Source: Oxalobacteraceae bacterium (GTDB taxonomy: Bacteria > Pseudomonadota > Gammaproteobacteria > Burkholderiales > Burkholderiaceae_D). Taken from it: a stretch of DNA of 12,625 bases. Location of the stretch: NCBI GenBank assembly GCA_947446335.1, contig CANFGA010000039.1, forward strand, positions 1 to 12,625, given 5' to 3'. Shown here piece after piece: positions 1 through 6,427 of this stretch. A program made the position numbers and the translations under genes. How positions within the stretch are numbered: the stretch's first letter is position 1; each line of letters starts with the position of its first letter. Under the pieces are notes generated by a model. That model did not search any database. It was given only the letters and a program-made list of their open reading frames with translations, and had not been told where the DNA came from.

Positions 1-1071
1 ACGCTGATACGCGGATGTCTCGTTTCATTGATTGGTTCGATCTCCATAATATGGAACTTCGATACCGGATTATTCATCATTATTGGATATGGTGCTTATC
101 TGGTTGCACGCTTGATCACTGTTCTTCCGATATGCCGGCACCTACTTCGGCTAGAAGTAGTTGATCGATGGAGTCCGAAAGATTATTCGGCCGCCATTGT
201 GTTTCATGTTTTGATTACTTTGGTCATAGTTACCGGATTTTTAACTGTATTATCTTGGAAGGCGCAGCAGTCGCTTGATCTGTTTTTACTATTCAAATAT
301 CAGAAAATATTCTATAGCCTTGGGTTCATGATGCTGCCACTGCCACGACAATTGGATCCATGGATGTCCGTGTTAGGGGTGTACCTTCTTGGGTTGGTTA
401 CTTCATTAGTAGCGTGGCGCCATCGCGCCCCTCAAGTCAGGGACGACGTTCTGTTCTATTTGAGTATGCTAGGAATTGGCTTGTTTGTATATTATCAAGG
501 CCGATCGCATGTTCTTAATCTAGTAAACGTTTTCTGGCCTGTGATTTTGATTGGGGCACTTCTAGCCGACGAATCTCTTCGAGCCCTTCGCGCGCGACTG
601 CTTCCAATGACGCAAATTTGGCTTCCGATCGCTGCGATTTCACTTCTGTTTTTGGCGTGTGCAAGCTTTCTAATCCACGTTCCTGATCTGTTGCGCGATA
701 CTGTCAAACGGTTTACTACGCGTGGAGTGACGGAAGAGAAATTTGTAAGCGACGAGCTTGCCTTCATACGAAGACACGCTGTTGGTCAACGTGAATGCCT
801 AATACTGTCTCAACGGCAAGGGATTTATTATGCTGAGTCGGGACTCGCATCGCCTCTAAAGGGGCCAGGACTCGCTGAAATGATTTTGACTACAGATCAG
901 GATCAGTTAGTTGCCAATATACTAAGTGGAGATATTCGGTGCATCTTTCTAGGAATCGGTGAATTTAGCTATGCTGGCTTTAAATTAGATATGCAGAAAA
1001 TGCAGAAGAAATACTCAATAATTTCTAAAAATTCTCAAAATACTATGCAATATCTGGAACCAAAATCATAA
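1..1071 (+). CDS. Polytopic membrane protein, 5'-truncated, probably surface-polysaccharide related
   Basis: The reading frame is open to the left edge, so the true start lies outside the window; the TTG at 28 is only the first start-like codon inside it. What is visible is about six to eight hydrophobic segments in the first ~215 residues, including one around WNFDTGLFIII and another beside YYQGRSHVLNLVNVFWP. A soluble C-terminal part of about 130 residues follows. Multiple membrane helices followed by a soluble tail recall GT-C-type glycosyltransferase-like membrane proteins of O-antigen or capsule clusters, but I see no catalytic motif and cannot name a family. The gene is clearly AT-richer than everything after position 1373 (many ATT, TTA and AAA codons), which suggests horizontal acquisition. 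The remnant that follows it looks like a sugar-nucleotide enzyme and supports a polysaccharide setting. The protein as such is confident; its function is weakly supported. Confidence 0.7.
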   Translation, partial: TLIRGCLVSLIGSISIIWNFDTGLFIIIGYGAYLVARLITVLPICRHLLRLEVVDRWSPKDYSAAIVFHVLITLVIVTGFLTVLSWKAQQSLDLFLLFKYQKIFYSLGFMMLPLPRQLDPWMSVLGVYLLGLVTSLVAWRHRAPQVRDDVLFYLSMLGIGLFVYYQGRSHVLNLVNVFWPVILIGALLADESLRALRARLLPMTQIWLPIAAISLLFLACASFLIHVPDLLRDTVKRFTTRGVTEEKFVSDELAFIRRHAVGQRECLILSQRQGIYYAESGLASPLKGPGLAEMILTTDQDQLVANILSGDIRCIFLGIGEFSYAGFKLDMQKMQKKYSIISKNSQNTMQYLEPKS

Positions 1072-1239
1072 CGCTGCAGTATTCTGCCTGGTAGTGATGG
1101 TGTTGTGGTGCTTGCCATGTTATCGACAATGGTCGAGAAGATGAGCCGCGATCTAGTGTTTGATCGTCTAGACGCTGCGTGCGACTTTGAATTCAATCCC
1201 AAGCAGTTCGTGCTGGAGGCGGATGACTTGCCGTCGTAG
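1072..1239 (+). pseudogene. Possible 3' remnant of a sugar-nucleotide epimerase/dehydratase
   Basis: After the membrane-protein stop the same frame stays open for about 55 codons to a TAG at 1237-1239. The first ATG is at 1117. The end of the translation (MVEKMSRDLVFDRLDAACDF, then FNPKQFVLEADDLPS) resembles, from memory, the C-terminus of NAD-dependent epimerase/dehydratases of O-antigen clusters, which end in a 'RMNxDLxFDxxxAxxDFGxxPRxF' pattern. The Rossmann fold and catalytic YxxxK are absent and no ribosome binding site is seen, so this is more likely a leftover tail than a working gene. It could also be chance open sequence. Confidence 0.35.
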
Positions 1240-1273
1240 CGCTGTTCCAGGTGCCTTGCGGCTCTATTCGTGG

Positions 1274-1342
1274 AGGTTCAATCGGGGGCATACTGCCGCT
1301 CAAGTTGGTTGATGATACTGCGCCCCGATTGAGCCTGGCACC
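1274..1342. repeat. REP-like inverted-repeat element, copy 1
   Basis: The left arm at 1274-1289 (AGGTTCAATCGGGGGC) pairs with the right arm at 1322-1336 (GCCCCGATTGAGCCT), with one G-T wobble and one bulged G. The right arm continues as GGCACC to 1342. About 32 bases lie between the arms. Arm sequence and layout match the elements at 7218-7292 and 12375-12444. It lies in the tail-to-tail gap between the epimerase remnant and ispB and could also end transcripts from either side. Bases 1240-1273 show nothing recognisable. Confidence 0.75.
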
Positions 1343-1372
1343 CGATGCCACTGCGGTGCAACGGGGGGCTTT

Positions 1373-2362
1373 TTAATGCTTCCGATCCACCGCAAACGCG
1401 CACAGCTGCAACAACGATTGCTTGTAGGCGCTGTCGGGCAAGTCTTCGATGGCGTCGGCGGCGCGTTTGGCGGCCACGTTGGCCTTGTCGCGGGTATAGG
1501 CCAGGGCGCCGCTGCTGGTGATGGCGGCCAGGACGGCGTCGAACTGCTGTTCGTCGCCTTGTTCGATGCAGGCGCGCACCAGGGCGCGCTCTTGCTCGGT
1601 GCCGTTTTCGAGCAGGTAGATCAACGGCAGCGTTGCTTTTCCTTCACGCAAGTCGTCGCCGACGTTCTTGCCGATTTCAGCGGCGTCGCCGGCATAGTCG
1701 AGCACATCGTCGATCAGTTGGAACGCGGTGCCCAGCGAGCGACCGTATTCGCCCGCTGCTGCGATGTCATGCTCCGAGGCGCCTGCGATCAGGGCGCCCA
1801 GTTCGGCTGCCGCTTCGAACAGTTTCGCGGTCTTGCAGCGGATCACTTCCAGATAGCTGTCTTCGCTCAGATCCGGGTCGTGCATGTTCAGCAGCTGCAA
1901 CACTTCGCCCTCGGCGATGACGTTGGTGGCATCCGACAAAATCTGCATCACGCGCATGTTGTCGAGCGCGACCATCATCTGGAACGAGCGCGAGTGGAGG
2001 AAGTCGCCCACCAGCACCGAGGCCGCATTGCCGAACAGCGCATTGGCGGTCTGGCGCCCGCGCCGCATCGACGATTCGTCGACGACGTCGTCGTGCAGCA
2101 AGGTGGCAGTGTGGATGAATTCAACCACGGCCGCCAGTTCATGGTGGGCCGTGCCGTCATAGGCATGCGCCTTGGCAATCAGCAAGACCAGCGCCGGGCG
2201 TATGCGTTTGCCGCCGGCACTGATGATGTATTCCGCAATCTGGTTCACGAGGCTGACCTCGGAATGCAGTTTGCGGCGGATCACCGTGTCAACGGCCGTC
2301 ATGTCGGCGCCGATCGTGGCTGTGATGGTGTTTTGAGTAGCGTTTTTGATAGCGGCAGACAA
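1373..2362 (-). CDS. ispB: Octaprenyl diphosphate synthase
   Basis: This is a trans-prenyltransferase that adds isopentenyl diphosphate units to farnesyl diphosphate to make the C40 side chain of ubiquinone-8. At 329 residues it is close to E. coli IspB (323). GGKRIRPALVLL (50-61) is the family's substrate-binding segment. The first aspartate-rich motif is D91-D92-V-V-D95 followed by RRGRQTAN. The second is LIDDVLDYAGD (D218, D219, D222), followed by GKNVGDDLREGKATLPL. Both motifs bind the magnesium-diphosphate groups and are intact. The chosen start is TTG at 2362, with AGG six bases upstream; an in-frame ATG at 2302 (residue 21) is the alternative and would drop only a poorly conserved leader. 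The gene is divergent from rplU, the classic arrangement in proteobacteria, and is transcribed alone. Confidence 0.95.
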   Translation of the reverse strand: MSAAIKNATQNTITATIGADMTAVDTVIRRKLHSEVSLVNQIAEYIISAGGKRIRPALVLLIAKAHAYDGTAHHELAAVVEFIHTATLLHDDVVDESSMRRGRQTANALFGNAASVLVGDFLHSRSFQMMVALDNMRVMQILSDATNVIAEGEVLQLLNMHDPDLSEDSYLEVIRCKTAKLFEAAAELGALIAGASEHDIAAAGEYGRSLGTAFQLIDDVLDYAGDAAEIGKNVGDDLREGKATLPLIYLLENGTEQERALVRACIEQGDEQQFDAVLAAITSSGALAYTRDKANVAAKRAADAIEDLPDSAYKQSLLQLCAFAVDRKH

Positions 2363-2393
2363 GGCGAACCTGCAATAGACTGTGGGTGCGGGG

Positions 2394-2399
2394 ATTATA
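2394..2399 (-). promoter_or_regulatory. Possible -10 box for ispB
   Basis: On the minus strand this reads TATAAT, 31 bases before the ispB TTG codon. No good -35 hexamer is seen 16-18 bases upstream, so the assignment rests on the -10 match alone. Confidence 0.3.
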
Positions 2400-2522
2400 C
2401 GTCATGGGGCCCGCGTCATGGGGGCTGCTCATTCTACCGGCGGCCCCTGTTGGCCATGGCAGCATGTGCGCCGCCTTCGCCGCGGTCGACATACCACGAT
2501 CGCGCATTTTTGCAAATAGTTT

Positions 2523-2551
2523 TTGACGATATTTGCGATCCCATGTATAAT
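2523..2551 (+). promoter_or_regulatory. Sigma70 promoter of the rplU-rpmA transcript
   Basis: A TTGACG -35 box (2523-2528) and a perfect TATAAT -10 box (2546-2551) are separated by exactly 17 bases. This is the best promoter in the window and fits a highly expressed ribosomal-protein operon. The start of transcription would be near 2555-2558, giving a leader of about 70 bases before the rplU ATG. Confidence 0.85.
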
Positions 2552-2628
2552 TTCAGGTCCTTATGTTTCAGCGCAGATGTTTGTGTTGAGCATGGAATTC
2601 TTTCAACATCCAGATGAGGTTTCAAATC

Positions 2629-2940
2629 ATGTACGCGGTCATAAAAACCGGTGGCAAACAGTATAAAGTTGTCGCTGGCGAAAAACTTAAAGTAGAACAG
2701 ATACCGGCAGACATTGGTTCCGAAATCACCATCGATCAAGTACTCGCAGTAGGAGCGGGCGACACCATCAAGTTTGGTGCCCCATTGGTCGAAGGTGCAA
2801 CGGTACTGGTGACGGTTGTGGCGCATGGTCGCCATGATAAGGTCAAAATTTTCAAGATGCGCCGTCGTAAGCATTACCAAAAGCATCAAGGCCATCGTCA
2901 GAATTTTACCGAAATCCAAATCGTCTCGATCAACGGCTAA
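2629..2940 (+). CDS. rplU: 50S ribosomal protein L21
   Basis: L21 binds 23S rRNA in the large ribosomal subunit. The protein of 103 residues equals the E. coli length. It starts with the diagnostic MYAVIKTGGKQYKV and carries the basic KMRRRKHYQKHQGHRQ segment (about residues 78-93) that ends in the family signature. I chose the ATG at 2629 because the family begins at MYAVIKTGG and GAGG lies at 2616-2619, ten bases ahead. The ATG at 2614 would add five residues and has no ribosome binding site. rpmA follows after 38 bases with no terminator between, so the two are co-transcribed from the promoter at 2523-2551. Confidence 0.97.
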   Translation: MYAVIKTGGKQYKVVAGEKLKVEQIPADIGSEITIDQVLAVGAGDTIKFGAPLVEGATVLVTVVAHGRHDKVKIFKMRRRKHYQKHQGHRQNFTEIQIVSING

Positions 2941-2978
2941 GCTGCTGTTCGAACCAATCAGTTATCAAGGAGTCTTAA

Positions 2979-3260
2979 ATGGCACATAAAAAAGGCGGCG
3001 GCACCACGCGCAACGGCCGCGATTCAGAGTCAAAACGACTCGGCGTCAAGGTCTACGGTGGTCAATCGATCAATGCTGGCGGCATCATCATTCGTCAACG
3101 CGGCACGCCAGTGCGCGCCGGCGAAGGCGTTGGCATGGGCAAGGATCACACCCTGTTTGCGCTGATTCCAGGCAAGGTGAAATTCATCGTCAAGGGTGCC
3201 AGCCAGCACCAGTTCGTTACCATCGTTCCAGCGGCTGCGGCCGAAGCAGTAGCTGCGTAA
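2979..3260 (+). CDS. rpmA: 50S ribosomal protein L27
   Basis: L27 sits near the peptidyl-transferase centre, and its N-terminal tail reaches towards the tRNA ends. The protein begins MAHKKGGGTTRNGRDSESKR, the family signature without the cleavable leader found in Firmicutes. It keeps GVKVYGGQ, GGIIIRQRGT and GVGMGKDHTLFALI. It has 93 residues against 85 in E. coli; the extra length is an alanine-rich tail (PAAAAEAVAA). AAGGAG at 2967-2972 is a strong ribosome binding site. A terminator at 3306-3334 follows the gene. Confidence 0.97.
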   Translation: MAHKKGGGTTRNGRDSESKRLGVKVYGGQSINAGGIIIRQRGTPVRAGEGVGMGKDHTLFALIPGKVKFIVKGASQHQFVTIVPAAAAEAVAA

Positions 3261-3305
3261 TACGCGTAGCGTAATCGCATGATGTAAGGCGCAAGCCTTC
3301 AATCG

Positions 3306-3334
3306 AAAGGCTCTGCCCAAGGTAGAGCCTTTTT
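3306..3334 (+). terminator. Intrinsic terminator between rpmA and obgE
   Basis: AAAGGCTCT (3306-3314) pairs perfectly with AGAGCCTTT (3324-3332) around a nine-base loop, and a T tract runs to 3334. It ends six bases before the first ATG of the obgE frame (3341) and 21 bases before the likely start (3356). It could terminate the rplU-rpmA messenger fully or let part of it read through into obgE. A small GCAA-loop hairpin lies just upstream (3286-3299). Confidence 0.85.
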
Positions 3335-3355
3335 AGTTTTATGGCGGCACACAAC

Positions 3356-4465
3356 ATGAAGTTTATCGACGAAGCAAAAATCGAAGTCATCGCGGGCGAT
3401 GGCGGCAATGGCTGCGCATCTTTTTGTCGCGAGAAATTCCGACCTTTTGGCGGACCTGATGGTGGCGATGGCGGCAAGGGCGGCTCGATCTGGGCCGTGG
3501 CCGATCGCAACATCAACACGCTGGTCGATTTCCGTTTCTCCAAGATGCACAAGGCCAGAAATGGCGAAGCCGGCCGTGGCGCCGATTGCTACGGCAAGGG
3601 CGCCGACGACATCCACCTGCGCATGCCGGTCGGGACTTTGATCGTCGATAACGGCAGCGGCGAGATCATCGCCGACCTGACCGAGCACGGCCAGATCGAA
3701 TTGCTGGCCAAGGGCGGCGAGGGCGGATGGGGCAATATCCATTTCAAGTCGTCGACCAACCGCGCCCCGCGCCAAAAAGGCGAAGGCAAGGAAGGCGAAC
3801 GGCGCGAATTGCGTCTTGAATTGAAGGTGCTGGCCGACGTCGGTCTGCTGGGCATGCCGAACGCCGGCAAGTCGACCTTCATTTCGGCGGTATCGAATGC
3901 GCGCCCGAAGATCGCCGATTATCCGTTCACGACGCTGCACCCGAACCTGGGCGTGGTGCGCGTATCGCACGAGAAGAGCTTTGTGATCGCCGACATTCCC
4001 GGCTTGATCGAAGGCGCTTCCGAGGGCGCCGGGCTGGGCCATCAATTCCTGCGCCATCTGCAGCGCACCGGTTTGCTGCTGCATATCGTCGACCTGGCGC
4101 CGTTCGAGACCAATGTCGATCCGGTCAAGGAAGCGAAGGCACTGGTGAAGGAATTGAAGAAGTACGACGAGTCGCTGGTCGACAAGCCGCGCTGGTTGGT
4201 GCTGAACAAGCTCGACATGGTGCCGGACGAAGAGCGCAAGAAGATCGTCAAGGACTTCGTCAAGCGTTTCGGCTGGAAGGGTCCGGTGTTCGAAATTTCG
4301 GCGCTGAACCACAACGGTTGCCCCGAACTGGTGAATGCGATCTATCAGCATCTGGACGAGAAGAAGCGCACCGAAATTCGCGCCGAAGAAACCCAGATGA
4401 CGGAAGAGGCGCGCGGCATTTCGTCGATCGATCCGGATGATCCGCGCTTCAAGATTCTCGACTAA
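3356..4465 (+). CDS. obgE: GTPase Obg, ribosome-assembly and stress regulator
   Basis: Obg proteins bind the 50S subunit during assembly and couple GTP level to growth and DNA replication control. The 369-residue protein has the glycine-rich Obg fold at 1-159 (GDGGNGCASF, GGPDGGDGGKGGS), then a GTPase domain. G1 is GMPNAGKS (166-173), switch I TTLHPN (192-197), G3 DIPG (213-216), G4 NKLD (284-287) and G5 SAL (315-317), all intact. The short C-terminal tail ends DPRFKILD. I chose the ATG at 3356 because the family starts MKFIDEA and GGCGG lies about eight bases ahead; the ATG at 3341 has no ribosome binding site. No space for a separate promoter is evident after the upstream terminator, so read-through or a promoter overlapping 3261-3340 is likely. 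Confidence 0.96.
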   Translation: MKFIDEAKIEVIAGDGGNGCASFCREKFRPFGGPDGGDGGKGGSIWAVADRNINTLVDFRFSKMHKARNGEAGRGADCYGKGADDIHLRMPVGTLIVDNGSGEIIADLTEHGQIELLAKGGEGGWGNIHFKSSTNRAPRQKGEGKEGERRELRLELKVLADVGLLGMPNAGKSTFISAVSNARPKIADYPFTTLHPNLGVVRVSHEKSFVIADIPGLIEGASEGAGLGHQFLRHLQRTGLLLHIVDLAPFETNVDPVKEAKALVKELKKYDESLVDKPRWLVLNKLDMVPDEERKKIVKDFVKRFGWKGPVFEISALNHNGCPELVNAIYQHLDEKKRTEIRAEETQMTEEARGISSIDPDDPRFKILD

Positions 4466-4511
4466 AAGCCAGTGCTTGCCGCCAGTTTTTTTGCGGCAGA
4501 TCCGATCCAGA

Positions 4512-4559
4512 CGCAGCGCGTCGCCGATTTGACTCGGTGATGTGGCTGCGTTTTTTTTT
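4512..4559 (+). terminator. Intrinsic terminator between obgE and proB
   Basis: The outer stem CGCAGC (4512-4517) pairs with GCTGCG (4545-4550). The inner stem TCGCCGA (4521-4527) pairs with TCGGTGA (4534-4540) with one G-T wobble. Nine T residues follow (4551-4559). The proB ATG lies only 15 bases beyond the T tract. A second hairpin, TGCCGC/GCGGCA (4477-4498), lies upstream but carries its T-run in the loop, so it is not itself a terminator. Confidence 0.8.
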
Positions 4560-4574
4560 GAAAGTATTCGTTCG

Positions 4575-5693
4575 ATGAAATCCGTGATCCAAAAAGCAGG
4601 CCGCATCATCATCAAGGTGGGTTCTTCGCTGGTGACCAACGACGGGCGCGGGCTGGACCATGCGGCGATTGCGCGCTGGGCAACCCAGATCGCCGACTTG
4701 CGCGCACGCGGCAAGGAAGTGGTGCTGGTCAGTTCGGGCGCGATCGCCGAGGGCATGTTGCGCCTCGGTTTCGAGCAGCGCCCGACTGATATTCACGAAT
4801 TGCAAGCCTGCGCCGCCGTCGGCCAGATGGGGCTGGCGCAAATCTATGAATCGAGTTTTCGCGCCCATGGCGTGGGCACGGCCCAGGTGCTCTTGACGCA
4901 CGCCGATCTTGCCGATCGCGAGCGCTATCTGAATGCGCGCTCGACTTTGACCACGTTGCTGCGCCTGGGCGTGGTGCCGATCATCAATGAAAACGACACG
5001 GTCGTCACCGATGAAATCAAGTTCGGCGATAACGATACCCTGGGCGCCCTGGTGGCGAACCTGATCGAGGCCGATGCTTTGGTGATTTTGACCGACCAGC
5101 AAGGCTTGTTCAGCGCCGACCCGCGCAAAGACCCGACTGCGCACCTGATTGCGCTGGCCCAGGCCGGCGATCCGGCGCTGGAAGCGATGGCCGGCGGCGC
5201 CGGCACCAGCATCGGGCGCGGCGGCATGCTGACCAAAATTTTGGCGGCCAAGCGCGCTGCCAGATCAGGCGCACACACCATCATCGCCTGGGGCCGCGAC
5301 AGCGATGTGTTGACCCGCTTGGCAAATGGCGAGGCGATCGGCACCCAACTGACGGCGAAAACCGGGCGCCTGAAGGCGCGCAAGCAATGGATGACCGATC
5401 ATTTGCACACCGCCGGCGAAGTGGTGCTGGACGCCGGCGCAGTGCAAAAGCTGACCCGGGAAGGCAAGTCGCTGTTGCCGGTGGGCGTGATCGCGGTGCG
5501 CGGCGAATTCGGGCGCGGCGCGGTGATCACCTGTGTCGGCGAAGATGGCCACGAACTGGCGCGCGGCTTGAGCAATTACACCAGCAGCGAAGCGCGCCGC
5601 ATCATGCGCCGCCCATCCTCTGGCATCGAAGCGATCCTGGGCTTCTTGAACGGGCCGGAATTGATTCACCGCGACAACATGGTGCTCCTCTAA
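4575..5693 (+). CDS. proB: Glutamate 5-kinase
   Basis: It phosphorylates L-glutamate with ATP to gamma-glutamyl phosphate, the first and feedback-inhibited step of proline synthesis. At 372 residues it has the usual two parts. The amino-acid-kinase domain covers about 1-265: IIIKVGSSLVTN with K14, SSGAIAEG near 53, NENDTVVTDEIKFGDND at 138-154, LTDQQGLFSADPR at 172-184 and GTSIGRGGMLTK at 210-221. A C-terminal PUA domain covers about 278-355. I took the ATG at 4575, where the family's N-terminus begins. The GTG at 4542 lies inside the terminator stem and would add a run of phenylalanines. Only a weak GAAAG ribosome binding site is visible. proA is not in the window. Obg next to ProB is a common proteobacterial arrangement. 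Confidence 0.96.
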   Translation: MKSVIQKAGRIIIKVGSSLVTNDGRGLDHAAIARWATQIADLRARGKEVVLVSSGAIAEGMLRLGFEQRPTDIHELQACAAVGQMGLAQIYESSFRAHGVGTAQVLLTHADLADRERYLNARSTLTTLLRLGVVPIINENDTVVTDEIKFGDNDTLGALVANLIEADALVILTDQQGLFSADPRKDPTAHLIALAQAGDPALEAMAGGAGTSIGRGGMLTKILAAKRAARSGAHTIIAWGRDSDVLTRLANGEAIGTQLTAKTGRLKARKQWMTDHLHTAGEVVLDAGAVQKLTREGKSLLPVGVIAVRGEFGRGAVITCVGEDGHELARGLSNYTSSEARRIMRRPSSGIEAILGFLNGPELIHRDNMVLL

Positions 5694-5696
5694 TTC

Positions 5697-5783
5697 AGGT
5701 ATCAGGCTCGCACAACGAGATTCATGTTGTGCGAACCTGGTACCTCTGACCAGAGTTGGTGTCAGGCTTATGGTACCTGTCAC
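5697..5783. repeat. REP-like element, copy 2, with an attached half-element
   Basis: AGGTATCAGGCTCGCACAAC (5697-5716) faces GTTGTGCGAACCTGGTACCT (5726-5745): a 20-base inverted repeat with two non-Watson-Crick positions and a nine-base loop. It begins three bases after the proB stop. The outer AGGTAYCAGGYTC part is the head shared with the other copies, but the inner GCACAAC replaces their AATCGGGG. A second, shorter head pair follows: GGTGTCAGGC (5758-5767) against GTACCTGTCAC (5773-5783). It runs into the nth stop codon (5780-5782). It lies between convergent genes and may act as a bidirectional transcript end, though there is no T tract. Confidence 0.7.
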
Positions 5784-6427
5784 ACAGAAGTCGGCGCCGG
5801 TGTCTTTTCCTTGTAATCGCACAAGTCGGCGATCATGCAATTCCAGCAGTGTGGCTTGCGCGCGGTGCAAGTGTAGCGTCCGTGCAGGATCAGCCAGTGG
5901 TGGGCGTCGTGCAAGAATTCCTTCGGGATCACTTTCAGCAGCTTGTGCTCGACGACGACGACATCTTTCCCGGGAGCCAGACCGGTGCGGTTCGAGACCC
6001 GGAAAATATGGGTGTCGACTGCCATCGTCGGATGGCCGAATGCTGTGTTGAGCACCACGTTGGCAGTCTTGCGCCCGACGCCGGGCAGCGCCTCTAACGC
6101 CTCGCGCGTGGTGGGCACTTCGCTGCCGTGTTGTTCGACCAGTATCTGGCAAGTTGCGATGACGTGCTTGGCCTTGGTGCGAAACAGACCGATGGTTTGT
6201 ATGTAGCCCATCAATTCATCGAGGCCCAGGTCCAGCATCGCCTGCGGCGTGTTGGCCACCTTGTACAATTCGCGTGTGGCCTTGTTGACCGAAACATCGG
6301 TAGCCTGGGCCGACAGCAGCACTGCGATCAGCAGCTCGAATGGCGTCTTGTACTCGAGTTCGGTGCGCGGCGCCGGATTGGCGGTGCGAAAGCGAGTGAA
6401 TATTTCCTTGCGTTTGGCCGGGTTCAT
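5780..6427 (-). CDS. nth: Endonuclease III, DNA glycosylase/AP lyase
   Basis: It removes oxidised pyrimidines from DNA and cuts the strand at the abasic site, as part of base-excision repair. The 215-residue protein aligns by eye without gaps to the E. coli key positions. The helix-hairpin-helix is LPGVGRKTAN, with catalytic K120 and D138 (AVDTH). The iron-sulfur ligands are C187, C194, C197 and C203 (C-x6-C-x2-C-x5-C). LLSAQATD (38-44 region) is the family's DNA-contact segment. AAAGG lies just upstream of the ATG. The ATG overlaps the rsxB stop codon (ATGA at 6424-6427), so the two genes are translationally coupled, echoing E. coli, where nth is the last gene of the rsx operon. Confidence 0.97.
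   Translation of the reverse strand: MNPAKRKEIFTRFRTANPAPRTELEYKTPFELLIAVLLSAQATDVSVNKATRELYKVANTPQAMLDLGLDELMGYIQTIGLFRTKAKHVIATCQILVEQHGSEVPTTREALEALPGVGRKTANVVLNTAFGHPTMAVDTHIFRVSNRTGLAPGKDVVVVEHKLLKVIPKEFLHDAHHWLILHGRYTCTARKPHCWNCMIADLCDYKEKTPAPTSV

Noticed and set aside
1376..2617. Long plus-strand open frame (413 codons) opposite ispB
   Set aside because: Antisense shadow of a GC-rich gene; the ispB frame has all family motifs and the antisense protein has no recognisable pattern.
4477..4498. Hairpin after obgE as a terminator
   Set aside because: Its T-run lies in the loop and no T tract follows the stem; the proper terminator is at 4512-4559.
4542..4574. GTG start giving an 11-residue longer glutamate kinase
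   Set aside because: It lies inside the terminator stem and codes for a phenylalanine run from the T tract; the family begins at the ATG at 4575.
3299..4756. 485-codon minus-strand open frame opposite obgE and the start of proB
   Set aside because: Covers two convincing genes and the terminators between them; its low-complexity composition matches a shadow frame.
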